DNA of 64,000 bases, from positions 2,356,001 to 2,420,000 of the forward strand of contig NZ_CP134049.1 of NCBI RefSeq assembly GCF_031582965.1, read 5' to 3'. This document shows, piece by piece, positions 7,603 through 15,281 of the stretch (within the stretch, counting starts at the first letter, position 1; every line of letters starts with the position of its first letter). This DNA is from Bacillus sp. NEB1478. GTDB lineage: Bacteria > Bacillota > Bacilli > Bacillales > Fictibacillaceae. The notes under the pieces were generated by a model that saw nothing but the letters and a program-made list of their open reading frames with translations, was not told where the DNA came from and made no database searches. The position numbers and the translations under genes were made by a program.

Positions 7603-8496
7603 CTAAAAATTGATAGAGATATGGTTAACTGCTTTTGCTCGGAAGTTTTGTTTATGATAATAAACAAATGCCTCAACTGTGATATTTTCATCGATTTTAC
7701 TTTTTATAGGAATTTGGAAGTCATCTAACGATATACGATCCCCGCTATTTAATTTTGTTTCGCGGAGCGGACAAATCCAGATTTCTCCTCTTTCTCTTGC
7801 TTTTTCTGCCCATTCATTATCATCCATGTATATCCAGATTGATTGTGAAATTTCTTCCTGTGTTGGTGAAGCTATTAATGATATGATCTTTCCTTTTAAA
7901 GCTAGTGCTTCAGCAGGCTCGAAACGAAAACAAATATACGGATTATCTAATGGTTTTGTACCTGTATTTTCAATATAAAAAGATCCTCTGACAAAACCGG
8001 TTCTTTCTTGCGTAAAAATAACCGAATAGTCAAAAAAGCTCATACTGTTGAATTCTTCTTTCTGACGCGGTTCTGAATCTGTTTTTCCTGGTTCTTCCTC
8101 TTCAAATACAGGCTCTGATGTACGGTTAATATTTATCCGTTTCTCCATACTTTTTATACGCTGTTGATACAAGTCGATCTGCTGATCTTTATCATTTAAT
8201 TCTTCTTGAATACTGATTAATAAATCTTCATAACTCTTTATTCTTTTTTCAAGTTCATGCTCCTCTAATTTTTGCACCTTACGTGTCAGGTTTTTCATCT
8301 CTGCTCTTAAAGCAACAAGTTCTTTTTCCTGTTCTTCAATGATTTGAAGAGAATCACTCGTGTTTATTTCTTTCTCCAGTCGTTCAATGGTCTCTTCTGC
8401 AAAGACTAGCTTCTTCTCAAGATCAAGCGCTTTTTCCTTGTAATATTCCACCCGTGATATGAGCCGTTCATAGCTTAATTTATCTTTTGTACCCAT
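7603..8496 (-). CDS. Hypothetical protein with N-terminal coiled coil and C-terminal beta domain
   Basis: A 297-residue protein. Residues about 10-125 are a continuous charged heptad-type coiled coil (long Glu/Lys/Leu runs), 125-150 an acidic linker, and 155-297 a beta-rich domain with GSFYIENTGTKPLDNP and ICFRFEP, resembling a secreted or assembly-type beta sandwich. No signal peptide. GGGGGA precedes the ATG. A perfect sigma-K promoter match upstream points to mother-cell expression late in sporulation, so a coat or spore-surface assembly protein is inferred. Not recognised as a named family. Confidence 0.75.
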   Translation of the reverse strand: MGTKDKLSYERLISRVEYYKEKALDLEKKLVFAEETIERLEKEINTSDSLQIIEEQEKELVALRAEMKNLTRKVQKLEEHELEKRIKSYEDLLISIQEELNDKDQQIDLYQQRIKSMEKRININRTSEPVFEEEEPGKTDSEPRQKEEFNSMSFFDYSVIFTQERTGFVRGSFYIENTGTKPLDNPYICFRFEPAEALALKGKIISLIASPTQEEISQSIWIYMDDNEWAEKARERGEIWICPLRETKLNSGDRISLDDFQIPIKSKIDENITVEAFVYYHKQNFRAKAVNHISINF

Positions 8497-8531
8497 TCAA
8501 CTTTCCCCCTTGCAAAAATAGGCTCTTTTTT

Positions 8532-8558
8532 TATTGTATGTATGCCCCATCTAATCGT
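8532..8558 (-). promoter_or_regulatory. Probable sigma-K promoter of the coiled-coil gene
   Basis: AC (8558-8557), exactly 16 nt, then CATACAATA (8540-8532) on the minus strand. No mismatch to mACm-N16-CATAnnnTA. About 36 bp before the ATG at 8496. Confidence 0.75.
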
Positions 8559-8576
8559 TCACTCTTTTTTCTTAAA

Positions 8577-8615
8577 CTAAAAAAAGACCAGCTGGCTTTT
8601 CCTAACCAGCGGTCC
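8577..8615 (-). terminator. Terminator of the 377-aa surface protein gene
   Basis: GACC-GCTGG and CCAGC-TGGTC arms (8615-8606 with 8595-8586, minus strand) followed by at least seven T. Confidence 0.85.
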
Positions 8616-8632
8616 TTTTTTCTGTCTTTTGT

Positions 8633-9766
8633 TTAATGGTGTTGTAAATAATTCTCAACAACAATTTGACCTTCGTCAGCAGTAACTGTTCCTGTTGAGA
8701 ATTCTTTTTCACCTTCAGAATTGATGAGCTCTGCTTCAAAAAGATTTCCATCTGTTGTTTGTACAAGAGCTAAATTAAAATCAAATTGTTCTCCAGTTGT
8801 ATCAACATTGCCTGTTCCAGAGATCGTTAGCTTTAAGCCCCCACGATACTCTTCACAGCTTAAAGTATCTTGAGAAAATTCTGTAGCAATAAAGTTAAAT
8901 GCTCTTTGGTCGTCTGAAGTGTCATCGAAACTTAAACGGAATGTACTGTTTGCAAGTTGATCATTCGGGCTAATATCAACCAAAATTGCTACACTTCCGG
9001 TTTCTGTTGCTCCTTCTGACTTGCTAGTTAATCCGCTTGATTCTCCTGTAGCTCTAATCATGTATCCTGGCCTGGGATATATGTCTGGGCATCTTTTTGG
9101 GAACGATACCGTTGGACATAATTCACCTTCACTTTCGGGTACGATTTCGGGTGCGACTAAATCATTTTCACGAGGAGAACAGAATTTAGCAAGTACTTCT
9201 AGTCTTACTTCTGCTTCAACTTGGATATCGACACAGAAAGTAATATCCACTTCCAAACCAGTTGGTGCCGGGCTGTTTAACAGGACAGTACCAGATGGTA
9301 TGCGGGAAAAGATTTTAGAAATGCGAGCATAAAGTTCTGTTCCGTCTGGGTAACAAAGCACAAATGATTCAAATACAGAAGCATTTACTAATAATTCCGT
9401 TACGAGATCACCGTTTCTGTCTACAATTTGGATAAGAGAATCTGCTGTAAACAGTAGTTCAACAAGCTGTGCTTCTGCACGCCCTCCGTTTAGCATTACA
9501 GTTACGTCTCTTTTATCTCCAACTTGTTCGCATAGGTAATGTTCATTCGTATCTTCATTCGTTTCAGTGACTGGTGTTGTTTTTGGAACTTTTGCAACGA
9601 TCCTTAACGGGCGCAGAGAAGGATCTTCAAGAACTTTTTCTATTGCAGAAATCTGTTCAGATGTAAAAGAAACTGTTTTTCTTACATTAAGGGTATCCGT
9701 CACCCAGTCGTAAACTTTCTGCACACGGATACACTCATCCTGCAACTGATTATAATTGTTTCCCAT
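8633..9766 (-). CDS. Probable spore-surface protein, beta-rich, with CIRVxKVYDWV motif
   Basis: A 377-residue acidic beta-rich protein without a signal peptide. The N-terminal CIRVQKVYDWV (about 12-22) is a motif I associate with Firmicutes spore-surface and exosporium proteins. The middle (about 190-235) has a run of Cys-containing beta strands, and the C-terminal 130 residues look like a separate beta-barrel or jelly-roll segment. The start is ATG 9766, five bases after GGAAGGG; the longer frame to 9790 would include this ribosome site. Function inferred as structural. Assignment to a named family is not possible by eye. Confidence 0.75.
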   Translation of the reverse strand: MGNNYNQLQDECIRVQKVYDWVTDTLNVRKTVSFTSEQISAIEKVLEDPSLRPLRIVAKVPKTTPVTETNEDTNEHYLCEQVGDKRDVTVMLNGGRAEAQLVELLFTADSLIQIVDRNGDLVTELLVNASVFESFVLCYPDGTELYARISKIFSRIPSGTVLLNSPAPTGLEVDITFCVDIQVEAEVRLEVLAKFCSPRENDLVAPEIVPESEGELCPTVSFPKRCPDIYPRPGYMIRATGESSGLTSKSEGATETGSVAILVDISPNDQLANSTFRLSFDDTSDDQRAFNFIATEFSQDTLSCEEYRGGLKLTISGTGNVDTTGEQFDFNLALVQTTDGNLFEAELINSEGEKEFSTGTVTADEGQIVVENYLQHH

Positions 9767-9888
9767 TGTTTCCCTTCCTTTCCTCATCATGATCTCAAGA
9801 TTCCATACATACTATGGGAATAGAGTAGGTTATGACACAAGAACGAAAGCCTATTTTTATAGTGAAAAGCGTATAAGGAGGAACAACC

Positions 9889-10929
9889 ATGAAATCTGTT
9901 TCGTATAACAATCAGCGAGTCGATGATATTACTTCATCTGAATATGAGGCACTTTGTCTATTGCTGCCTTACTGGGGGATGCAGCTCTTTGAAAATAAAG
10001 AAGAAATTTCAGGTGCTTTATCCACTTTTATGTTAGGAATTCATGGTCTATCTCAACAAAAAGTAAAAGAGCTTTCACAACTTTTACAGCATACCGGTAT
10101 AACACTAACAACAGATCATGATGAAAAATGCAGCCAGCGATTTTTTGTAGATTTTCATGAAAATCATCCAATGCCTTTAGCTGTAAAAACACCAGACAGG
10201 CAGCTTTATTATTTAAATCCAGCAACAAGAATCCAATTTCCAGTTCAGTCTGCTATCCATAAAGGAATTACCTTAAAAAGAAAAGACGGTCCGCTTTTTT
10301 TAGCCGTTCAGCCTGCATTTGAAAAGCAAATCGCAGAGTGGATCAGTTATATCGTCATTCAAAGTTTTTTGCGGTTTTCATTTGAATCTCTAACATCTAT
10401 TTCTGAAACTACTTTTATATCTTGTGTTGAAAAAGTATTGTATCAGGTAAATGATAGTTTTGCCGCTAATCAGCTACCCGATGATTTTAAGACTCCAAAG
10501 AAAGTTAATCCAAAAAAAATCAAAGAAGTAATGCCTGAAAAATCAATTCCAGTACCAGAATTTGTTCCATCAAAAGAATTTACTAATAAAATGCAGCAAA
10601 CTCCTGATCTAGTTAAACCATCAGGACAAAAAGTATCTGTTCCACAAATCAGACCATTCTCTGCAAATGGTTCTTTAATTACTAGCAGCTCGCCAAAACC
10701 ATTTTCTTCTGATATGCTGCATTATCAGATTTCAGAACCGATAAAGCCTTTTAACTCAACGACTGCTAAAAAAAATACCATACAGCCTTTTCATTCGAGA
10801 AACACTTTGGATGCAAATCCTAAGTCCATCATCCGTCCATTTCAATCAAAACAAAACACCCCGTCATCGAATCAAGAATATAATAAAAACACATCGAACA
10901 TATTCAGAAAGAGGAGAGATGGAAAGTGA
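9889..10929 (+). CDS. Hypothetical protein with C-terminal [IP]-[RKQ]-PF repeats
   Basis: A 346-residue protein. Residues 1-200 look like a folded alpha/beta domain of unknown type; 200-346 are disordered, Pro/Ser/Lys-rich, with five copies of a short motif: IRPFSA, PKPFSS, IKPFNS, IQPFHS and IRPFQS, spaced 17-31 residues apart. Such linear repeats often dock a partner. A strong AAGGAGG precedes the ATG. Its stop overlaps the start of the next small gene (GTGA). Among spore-surface genes, so a coat-assembly role is plausible but unproven. Confidence 0.75.
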   Translation: MKSVSYNNQRVDDITSSEYEALCLLLPYWGMQLFENKEEISGALSTFMLGIHGLSQQKVKELSQLLQHTGITLTTDHDEKCSQRFFVDFHENHPMPLAVKTPDRQLYYLNPATRIQFPVQSAIHKGITLKRKDGPLFLAVQPAFEKQIAEWISYIVIQSFLRFSFESLTSISETTFISCVEKVLYQVNDSFAANQLPDDFKTPKKVNPKKIKEVMPEKSIPVPEFVPSKEFTNKMQQTPDLVKPSGQKVSVPQIRPFSANGSLITSSSPKPFSSDMLHYQISEPIKPFNSTTAKKNTIQPFHSRNTLDANPKSIIRPFQSKQNTPSSNQEYNKNTSNIFRKRRDGK

Positions 10930-11075
10930 ATAAGGATGATCTTCAGAAGCTTTACTCTGAAATCAAAGCTAATAAAACAAATGCATCAGGAAATAATACT
11001 CTTTTTAAACCTAAAGAAAAAAAAGGCTGCAGTTCTTGTGGCAAAGTAACTTGGAAACCAAATAAATTGAACTGA
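10926..11075 (+). CDS. Small Cys-pair protein, 49 aa, translationally coupled
   Basis: The GTG start at 10926 overlaps the upstream stop (GTGA). GAGGAG lies nine bases before it. The 49-residue product is Lys/Asn-rich, with C-S-S-C near residue 36-39 and the end TWKPNKLN. It is followed at once by a terminator, closing a two-gene operon. Not recognised; the single CxxC may bind metal as a dimer or form a disulfide. Confidence 0.75.
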   Translation: MNKDDLQKLYSEIKANKTNASGNNTLFKPKEKKGCSSCGKVTWKPNKLN

Positions 11076-11076
11076 A

Positions 11077-11112
11077 AAAGTGCTGTTGCTAATGCAACGG
11101 CACTTTAATTTA
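11077..11112 (+). terminator. Terminator of the 9889-11075 operon
   Basis: AAAGTGC-GTTGC / GCAAC-GCACTTT stem with a TAAT loop, then AATTTATT. It begins right at the stop codon. Confidence 0.85.
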
Positions 11113-11136
11113 TTAACTTGCGGGGTTACTATCCCC

Positions 11137-11277
11137 ATGAAATTTGAGATGAGTCCAATTTTTGTAAGGTGTAAAATCTGTGATTTACCCGAAAGATCAC
11201 ATCCCTCCATCTCCCACTTTGTAGAAGTCACTTCAGATGCAGGATTTACAGATATGCATACCTGCAGTTTCTTTTGA
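11137..11277 (+). CDS. Doubtful short ORF with CxxC (46 aa)
   Basis: ATG to TGA encoding 46 residues with CKIC near the N-terminus and a plausible folded-protein composition, but no good ribosome site (only GCGGGG 15 nt upstream, inside a small GGGG/CCCC hairpin). It could be a remnant of a larger gene. Reported because the gap between 11112 and 11311 otherwise holds nothing. Confidence 0.25.
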   Translation: MKFEMSPIFVRCKICDLPERSHPSISHFVEVTSDAGFTDMHTCSFF

Positions 11278-11310
11278 AAAAGGATATCGCAGTTATTAAA
11301 ATGGTTTTTC

Positions 11311-12126
11311 TCATGCCAACCATTCTTTTAATTCTTGAAGCTGTTTTTTATAAGAAGGAACTTTGTATAGATAATCGAGTCTGGCGTTATATAGAGTGCG
11401 GTCTATTCGGAGTTCAGTATGAGGGATTATGTTTATATTATCTTTTTGAAATATTTGTTTGATTAAGGATAGTAATTCATGTCTTGAAACCGTTTCTGGT
11501 GCTGTTAAATGATACAAACCTGAAACTGGGTTTTCGATTGCATGGTGGATAAATTTCGCTAATTCTAACGTTGTTACACCATTCCACATCACATGAGTAA
11601 ACCCTTTAATCGTTCCTTGTTGTTTCATAAACCATTGAAACAAACCAATTCCATCTTTTATTTCTGGACCAATTAAGGAAGTTCGAATTGTTAAGTGTTG
11701 TCCTGATTTAATTTCTCCGAGTACCTTTGTTTTAGCATACATGGTGATGCCGTCTGGAACTGATTCTTCGTTATAATTGCCTCCGTTTCCGCTAAACACA
11801 CAATCTGTACTGATATGAATTAATTTCCCGCCGTATTCTGCAAGATGCTTTTTTAATTCATGCGGCAGTAGACTATTTACTAGGATCGCTTCTCTTTGAT
11901 GGAATGCAGCATGTTCATTTAATAGTCCGATACAGTTAATGATGATATCAGGTTTATAATTTTGAATGACTTCTTTAATCTGATTAAGGTCGGTTGCATC
12001 CAGCTTAATTTGTCCTTCATCATCGTCTCTAGATGTCAAGTGCAGAGTATATGGTGTATTTTTTCTAAAATAGGAAGCTATCATATGACCCGCCATTCCA
12101 TTAGCTCCTAAAATCATGATATTCAA
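11311..12126 (-). CDS. RmlD-like sugar-nucleotide reductase (SDR)
   Basis: A 271-residue extended SDR resembling dTDP-4-dehydrorhamnose reductase. GANGMAGH (about 7-14) binds NAD(P), ISTDCVFSG lies about 103-111, and Y-A-K-T-K (about 129-133) gives the catalytic Tyr and Lys. Such enzymes make deoxysugar precursors for surface polysaccharides or spore glycans. Its ATG overlaps the stop of the upstream gene by 4 bp (ATGA), so the pair is an operon. Since the upstream partner is internally deleted, the pathway may no longer work. Confidence 0.82.
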   Translation of the reverse strand: MNIMILGANGMAGHMIASYFRKNTPYTLHLTSRDDDEGQIKLDATDLNQIKEVIQNYKPDIIINCIGLLNEHAAFHQREAILVNSLLPHELKKHLAEYGGKLIHISTDCVFSGNGGNYNEESVPDGITMYAKTKVLGEIKSGQHLTIRTSLIGPEIKDGIGLFQWFMKQQGTIKGFTHVMWNGVTTLELAKFIHHAIENPVSGLYHLTAPETVSRHELLSLIKQIFQKDNINIIPHTELRIDRTLYNARLDYLYKVPSYKKQLQELKEWLA

Positions 12127-12680
12127 TTCGAGAAACCGCCTTCAACAAGCATTTGGTGAATTTCTTCATTTGTCATCAAATCATTCTCTGTACTATAGGT
12201 TTCATATTCTACTTTTTCATAATTTGCATAATGTTCATTTACACTTTTAATTTCAATTGTCGGCAAAATGACAAGGTACTCACTATTGAAATATACAGTT
12301 GTTGCACTCTCATATTCAGAGAAGAGAATTTCATTAAGCTTTTCACCGGGACGTTTCCACAGTTCAACCATTGTCATCCCTTTTTTATCTGAATAATCAA
12401 TAACGGCCTGTGCTAAGTCTGTAATCTTGCAGGTTGGCATTTTCATAACGAATATTTCGTCGTCAACACTTTCATACTTAGCTTTAAACAATAAGCTGAT
12501 AGCTTCTTCAAGTGTTAAAAAGAACCGAGTCATCTGGAAATCAGAAATACCTACTTGTCCTTTATCATTACGGGATAAAATAATGATCTTTTTTAAATTT
12601 TTGGGCAACAGCCGTTTGACAGGCTCATGTCCCCAGGAGCCTGTTCCACCCGTAATTAATATTTTTTTATTAAACAACAA
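12123..12680 (-). pseudogene. Internally deleted UDP-GlcNAc 4,6-dehydratase/5-epimerase-like gene (CapE/FnlA type)
   Basis: The frame is open for 185 codons but lacks the middle of the enzyme. Residues 1-41 are the nucleotide-binding start (ITGGTGSWG, then IIILSRNDKGQ), then the chain jumps directly to the distal segment QMTRFFLTLEEAISLL and RPGEKLNEILFSEYE. Full-length relatives have about 330-340 residues and carry the catalytic Lys/Tyr region in the part missing here (roughly 150 residues). The deletion is in frame. The TTG start follows GGAGG. An enzyme without an active site is expected, so it is called a pseudogene; a retained non-catalytic protein cannot be excluded. Confidence 0.75.
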
Positions 12681-12689
12681 AATTTAATT

Positions 12690-13160
12690 TCCTCCTAAAG
12701 TAAACTTTACAACCCTGTCAGAATCATTTAGATCGTCACGTCATATCCTTCAAGAATAGGTCATGTTTTTTTGTTCATTCGTCATTACTTTAAAATTCTT
12801 GAAAAATATATTATTTTTAAACGAATGTGTAAAATTTTGTCTTGTATGAATTAAAATATGTCTCATCTGCTAATTGATCTAAATTTTTTATAATTAAGCT
12901 TTGAATGACTATTTCTAGCCGTATACTAAGTATGGTTACAATCTTCAATGAAACTCTTCTTTCTTTGCTAAATAAAATCTTTATATACATTAAACTATGA
13001 TTTATCATCCCATTAGGACTAGACCACTACCCGTGATTCCTTAAAAAGGGCGATAATTCTATATTCACAGCTTTGAATTATTTATATAAATTCATATATT
13101 ATGGCATATAAAAACTAAAGTAGCTGTTTTTGCAAAACGAAGATTATAAATCAATCATTA
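12690..13160. other. AT-rich gap of about 470 bp without a convincing gene
   Basis: Only short, AT-rich frames without ribosome sites (for example 12817-13008). A 9-bp inverted repeat TTCAAGAAT/ATTCTTGAA is visible near 12747 and 12795. It could hold the promoter of the sugar operon, but none is convincing. Confidence 0.5.
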
Positions 13161-13161
13161 T

Positions 13162-13189
13162 AAACCTCTTGAGGTTATCAAGAGGTTTA
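13162..13189 (-). terminator. Probable terminator of the Cys-rich CsxC-like gene
   Basis: Perfect 11-bp inverted repeat (13162-13172 with 13179-13189). The tail on the minus strand is only ATAATG..TTTATAA, so a weak U-tract. Confidence 0.55.
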
Positions 13190-13218
13190 TATGATAGAAG
13201 GCGCATGAATGTATTTTT

Positions 13219-14169
13219 TCAATCCAATAAAACTTGCTGATTCTGAAGCAGTTTGAGGGTTAAGTCTAGTATCATTTTCTCTGACAACTCTGTAAATGTA
13301 CCTTCTCTCATTAACGGTTTTCTATTGCATTTTTTGCAAGTACACTTAGCACATTTTTCACATCGTTTTGGTTTCCCTTCATTACACCGATTACATTTTT
13401 TATAACTCATAGAACTATGGGAATGGTCAAATAATGATGATCTTTGATTAATTCTCCCTGAATCCTTACACCATTTACATTTTCTTTCATGACAGCTGCG
13501 GCATTTTATTACTCTGCACTCTATTTCACATGGTACAGGTTCAGTAAAACGTATGCGATCAAGGGATTCATCGAACTCTGTGATATCCGCACGGATAATT
13601 TCACAGAATGGAAGCTCATTGAAGAATTGGGTACTTAATTGATGGAATTGAGACAGGTCAGTTCCTTCCAAACGATCTTTTTCTGGAAATCCAGCACCAA
13701 GGGGAGTGGAAGTAAAAAAACCAAATTCATCCTGCGAGTCGAAGAAGGGTCCAACAGGGGGTGTTCGAAAACTTTCAATTTGAACTACACAGTCAAAAGG
13801 TAACTCGACCGTTAACGAATTGATGGTCGATAGCACTTCTTTCTTGCAGTCTACTACAGGATTAGCCGCATATTGAATATTTTTGCGGACAAACCCGCTG
13901 AGAAAAAGGTTACCTGTTGCGGTGCTGCCCTTGGGTTGAACAAGACGACATTGAGTGATGAAAACTCGTTTTTTGATTTGTTTAATTTCGAGAACTTCTT
14001 CTCCTTTTGGAAATGCTATTTTAGCATGCATCGGTAATTGTACCGAAAATGCCTGTAAAACGACTGGAGTTTTAATAATAGTGCCATGAGCAGATACAAT
14101 AAAAGGGTCTACAATGTTTGCTTTACAAAAATTTGTTGATACAGATCTAGGAAATGGGCTAACACTCAT
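13219..14169 (-). CDS. CsxC-like spore coat protein with Cys-rich insertion
   Basis: A 316-residue paralogue of the next gene upstream, same architecture: start MSVxPFPRxxSTNxC, KTPVVLQAFSVQLP, GFVRKNIQYAANP, INSLTVELP, DRLEGTDLSQFHQ and STQFFNELPFCE, ending REGTFTELSEKMI. Between residues about 210 and 283 it carries an insertion with many CxxC pairs (CRSC, CKWC, CNRC, CEKC, CTCKKC) absent from the paralogue. I recall the backbone as the CsxC family of spore-surface proteins. The insertion may bind zinc or crosslink the coat. GGAGG is nine bases before ATG and a perfect sigma-K promoter match lies upstream. Confidence 0.78.
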   Translation of the reverse strand: MSVSPFPRSVSTNFCKANIVDPFIVSAHGTIIKTPVVLQAFSVQLPMHAKIAFPKGEEVLEIKQIKKRVFITQCRLVQPKGSTATGNLFLSGFVRKNIQYAANPVVDCKKEVLSTINSLTVELPFDCVVQIESFRTPPVGPFFDSQDEFGFFTSTPLGAGFPEKDRLEGTDLSQFHQLSTQFFNELPFCEIIRADITEFDESLDRIRFTEPVPCEIECRVIKCRSCHERKCKWCKDSGRINQRSSLFDHSHSSMSYKKCNRCNEGKPKRCEKCAKCTCKKCNRKPLMREGTFTELSEKMILDLTLKLLQNQQVLLD

Positions 14170-14223
14170 TTTTTTTTGCCTCCAATATTTTTTTTCCTCC
14201 GATTTTTTATTAGGTCACTTTTT

Positions 14224-14250
14224 TATTGTATGCAAAAATCCTTGGACTGT
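14224..14250 (-). promoter_or_regulatory. Probable sigma-K promoter of the Cys-rich CsxC-like gene
   Basis: AC (14250-14249), exactly 16 nt, CATACAATA (14232-14224) on the minus strand. No mismatch to the sigma-K consensus. It implies separate control from the upstream paralogue. Confidence 0.75.
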
Positions 14251-14312
14251 TTGGACGAATATCACTGTCTGGCTACTTGTTCCTTTTACGAATCAATGCG
14301 GCTTAAAGCCAT

Positions 14313-14338
14313 TAAAAAAAGAGCCATAAAGGCTCTTT
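14313..14338 (-). terminator. Terminator between the two CsxC-like paralogues
   Basis: AAAGAGCC/GGCTCTTT stem with a 5-nt loop and seven T on the minus strand, directly after the 14352 stop. Confidence 0.9.
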
Positions 14339-14351
14339 ATTTTAAAGATTT

Positions 14352-15149
14352 TTAGCCGTTTGCAGGACCCAAAGAGTCAATACGGACTTGTTGCTTTTGC
14401 AATAGTTTTAGTGTAAGATCTACAATCATTTTTTCAGAAAGACGTGTGAACGTACCTTCGCCAACGATTTGTTGATCTCCAGTTCCTCCAGTTAAAGGTA
14501 TGCGGTCTAAGGACTCATCGAATTCGATAATATCGGCTTGGATAAGTTCACAGAACGGAAGCTCGTTAAAGAACTGAGTGCTGACTTGATGGAATTGAGA
14601 AAGGTCAGAACCCTCTAAACGATCCTTTACAGCGAAATTCATATCATTTGGAAGGGGTTGAGAAACCAAAAAGCCGAAATCCGCTCTTTGATCAGTGAAT
14701 GGTCCGACAGGGGCGTTTAGGAAACCATTGATTTCAGCTACACAACTCCAAGGAACTTCAACTGTCAATGAATTAATAGCGGATAGAATTTCCCCTTGAG
14801 CATCGACTGTAGGGTTAGCAGCATATTGAATATTTTTGCGTACAAAACCGGCTATAAAAAGCTTAGCACTAAAAGTGGAAGGGTCAGCAATTTCGGCTGC
14901 TGTTGGGGGACGGTTTACAAGACGGCATTGAGTAGTGAATACCTTTTTCCCAATTGTTTTAATCTCTAGTACTCGTTGACCAGCTGGAAAAGTAATTTCA
15001 GCATGTGCCGGAATTTGAACCGATACTTCCTGTAAGACTACAGGCACTTTAATGATTGGATCTGGACTTGCAGCAATTGGACGTGGCGTGACATTTGTTG
15101 CCTCACAATGATTAGTTGAGGTGGTACGTGGAAATGGTTGAACAGACAT
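14352..15149 (-). CDS. CsxC-like spore coat protein (paralogue without insertion)
   Basis: A 265-residue beta-rich protein, clearly homologous along its length to the following gene (shared FVRKNIQYAANP, INSLTVEVP, DRLEGSDLSQFHQ, STQFFNELPFCEL and GEGTFTRLSEKMI). Where the neighbour has a 70-residue Cys-rich block this one has a short TGGTGDQQ loop. AAGGAGG precedes the ATG. It is the more ancestral-looking copy of a tandem duplication. The role is inferred from family and location as a spore coat or exosporium structural protein. Its own promoter was not identified. Confidence 0.78.
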   Translation of the reverse strand: MSVQPFPRTTSTNHCEATNVTPRPIAASPDPIIKVPVVLQEVSVQIPAHAEITFPAGQRVLEIKTIGKKVFTTQCRLVNRPPTAAEIADPSTFSAKLFIAGFVRKNIQYAANPTVDAQGEILSAINSLTVEVPWSCVAEINGFLNAPVGPFTDQRADFGFLVSQPLPNDMNFAVKDRLEGSDLSQFHQVSTQFFNELPFCELIQADIIEFDESLDRIPLTGGTGDQQIVGEGTFTRLSEKMIVDLTLKLLQKQQVRIDSLGPANG

Positions 15150-15281
15150 TTATTTTTTTCCTCCTTGATATTTTAGGAATAGGGAGCAAGTAAAACTCTC
15201 CCTTCTTTAATTAATGCTAAAAAGGGTATATTTGAAACGGCGGATTATCCAAGTCTATCGCCTTTTTTTAGCAGTATTTCG

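Noticed and set aside
12817..13008. 63-codon frame in the gap upstream of the CsxC-like gene
   Set aside because: AT-rich composition, no ribosome site, product without protein-like pattern.
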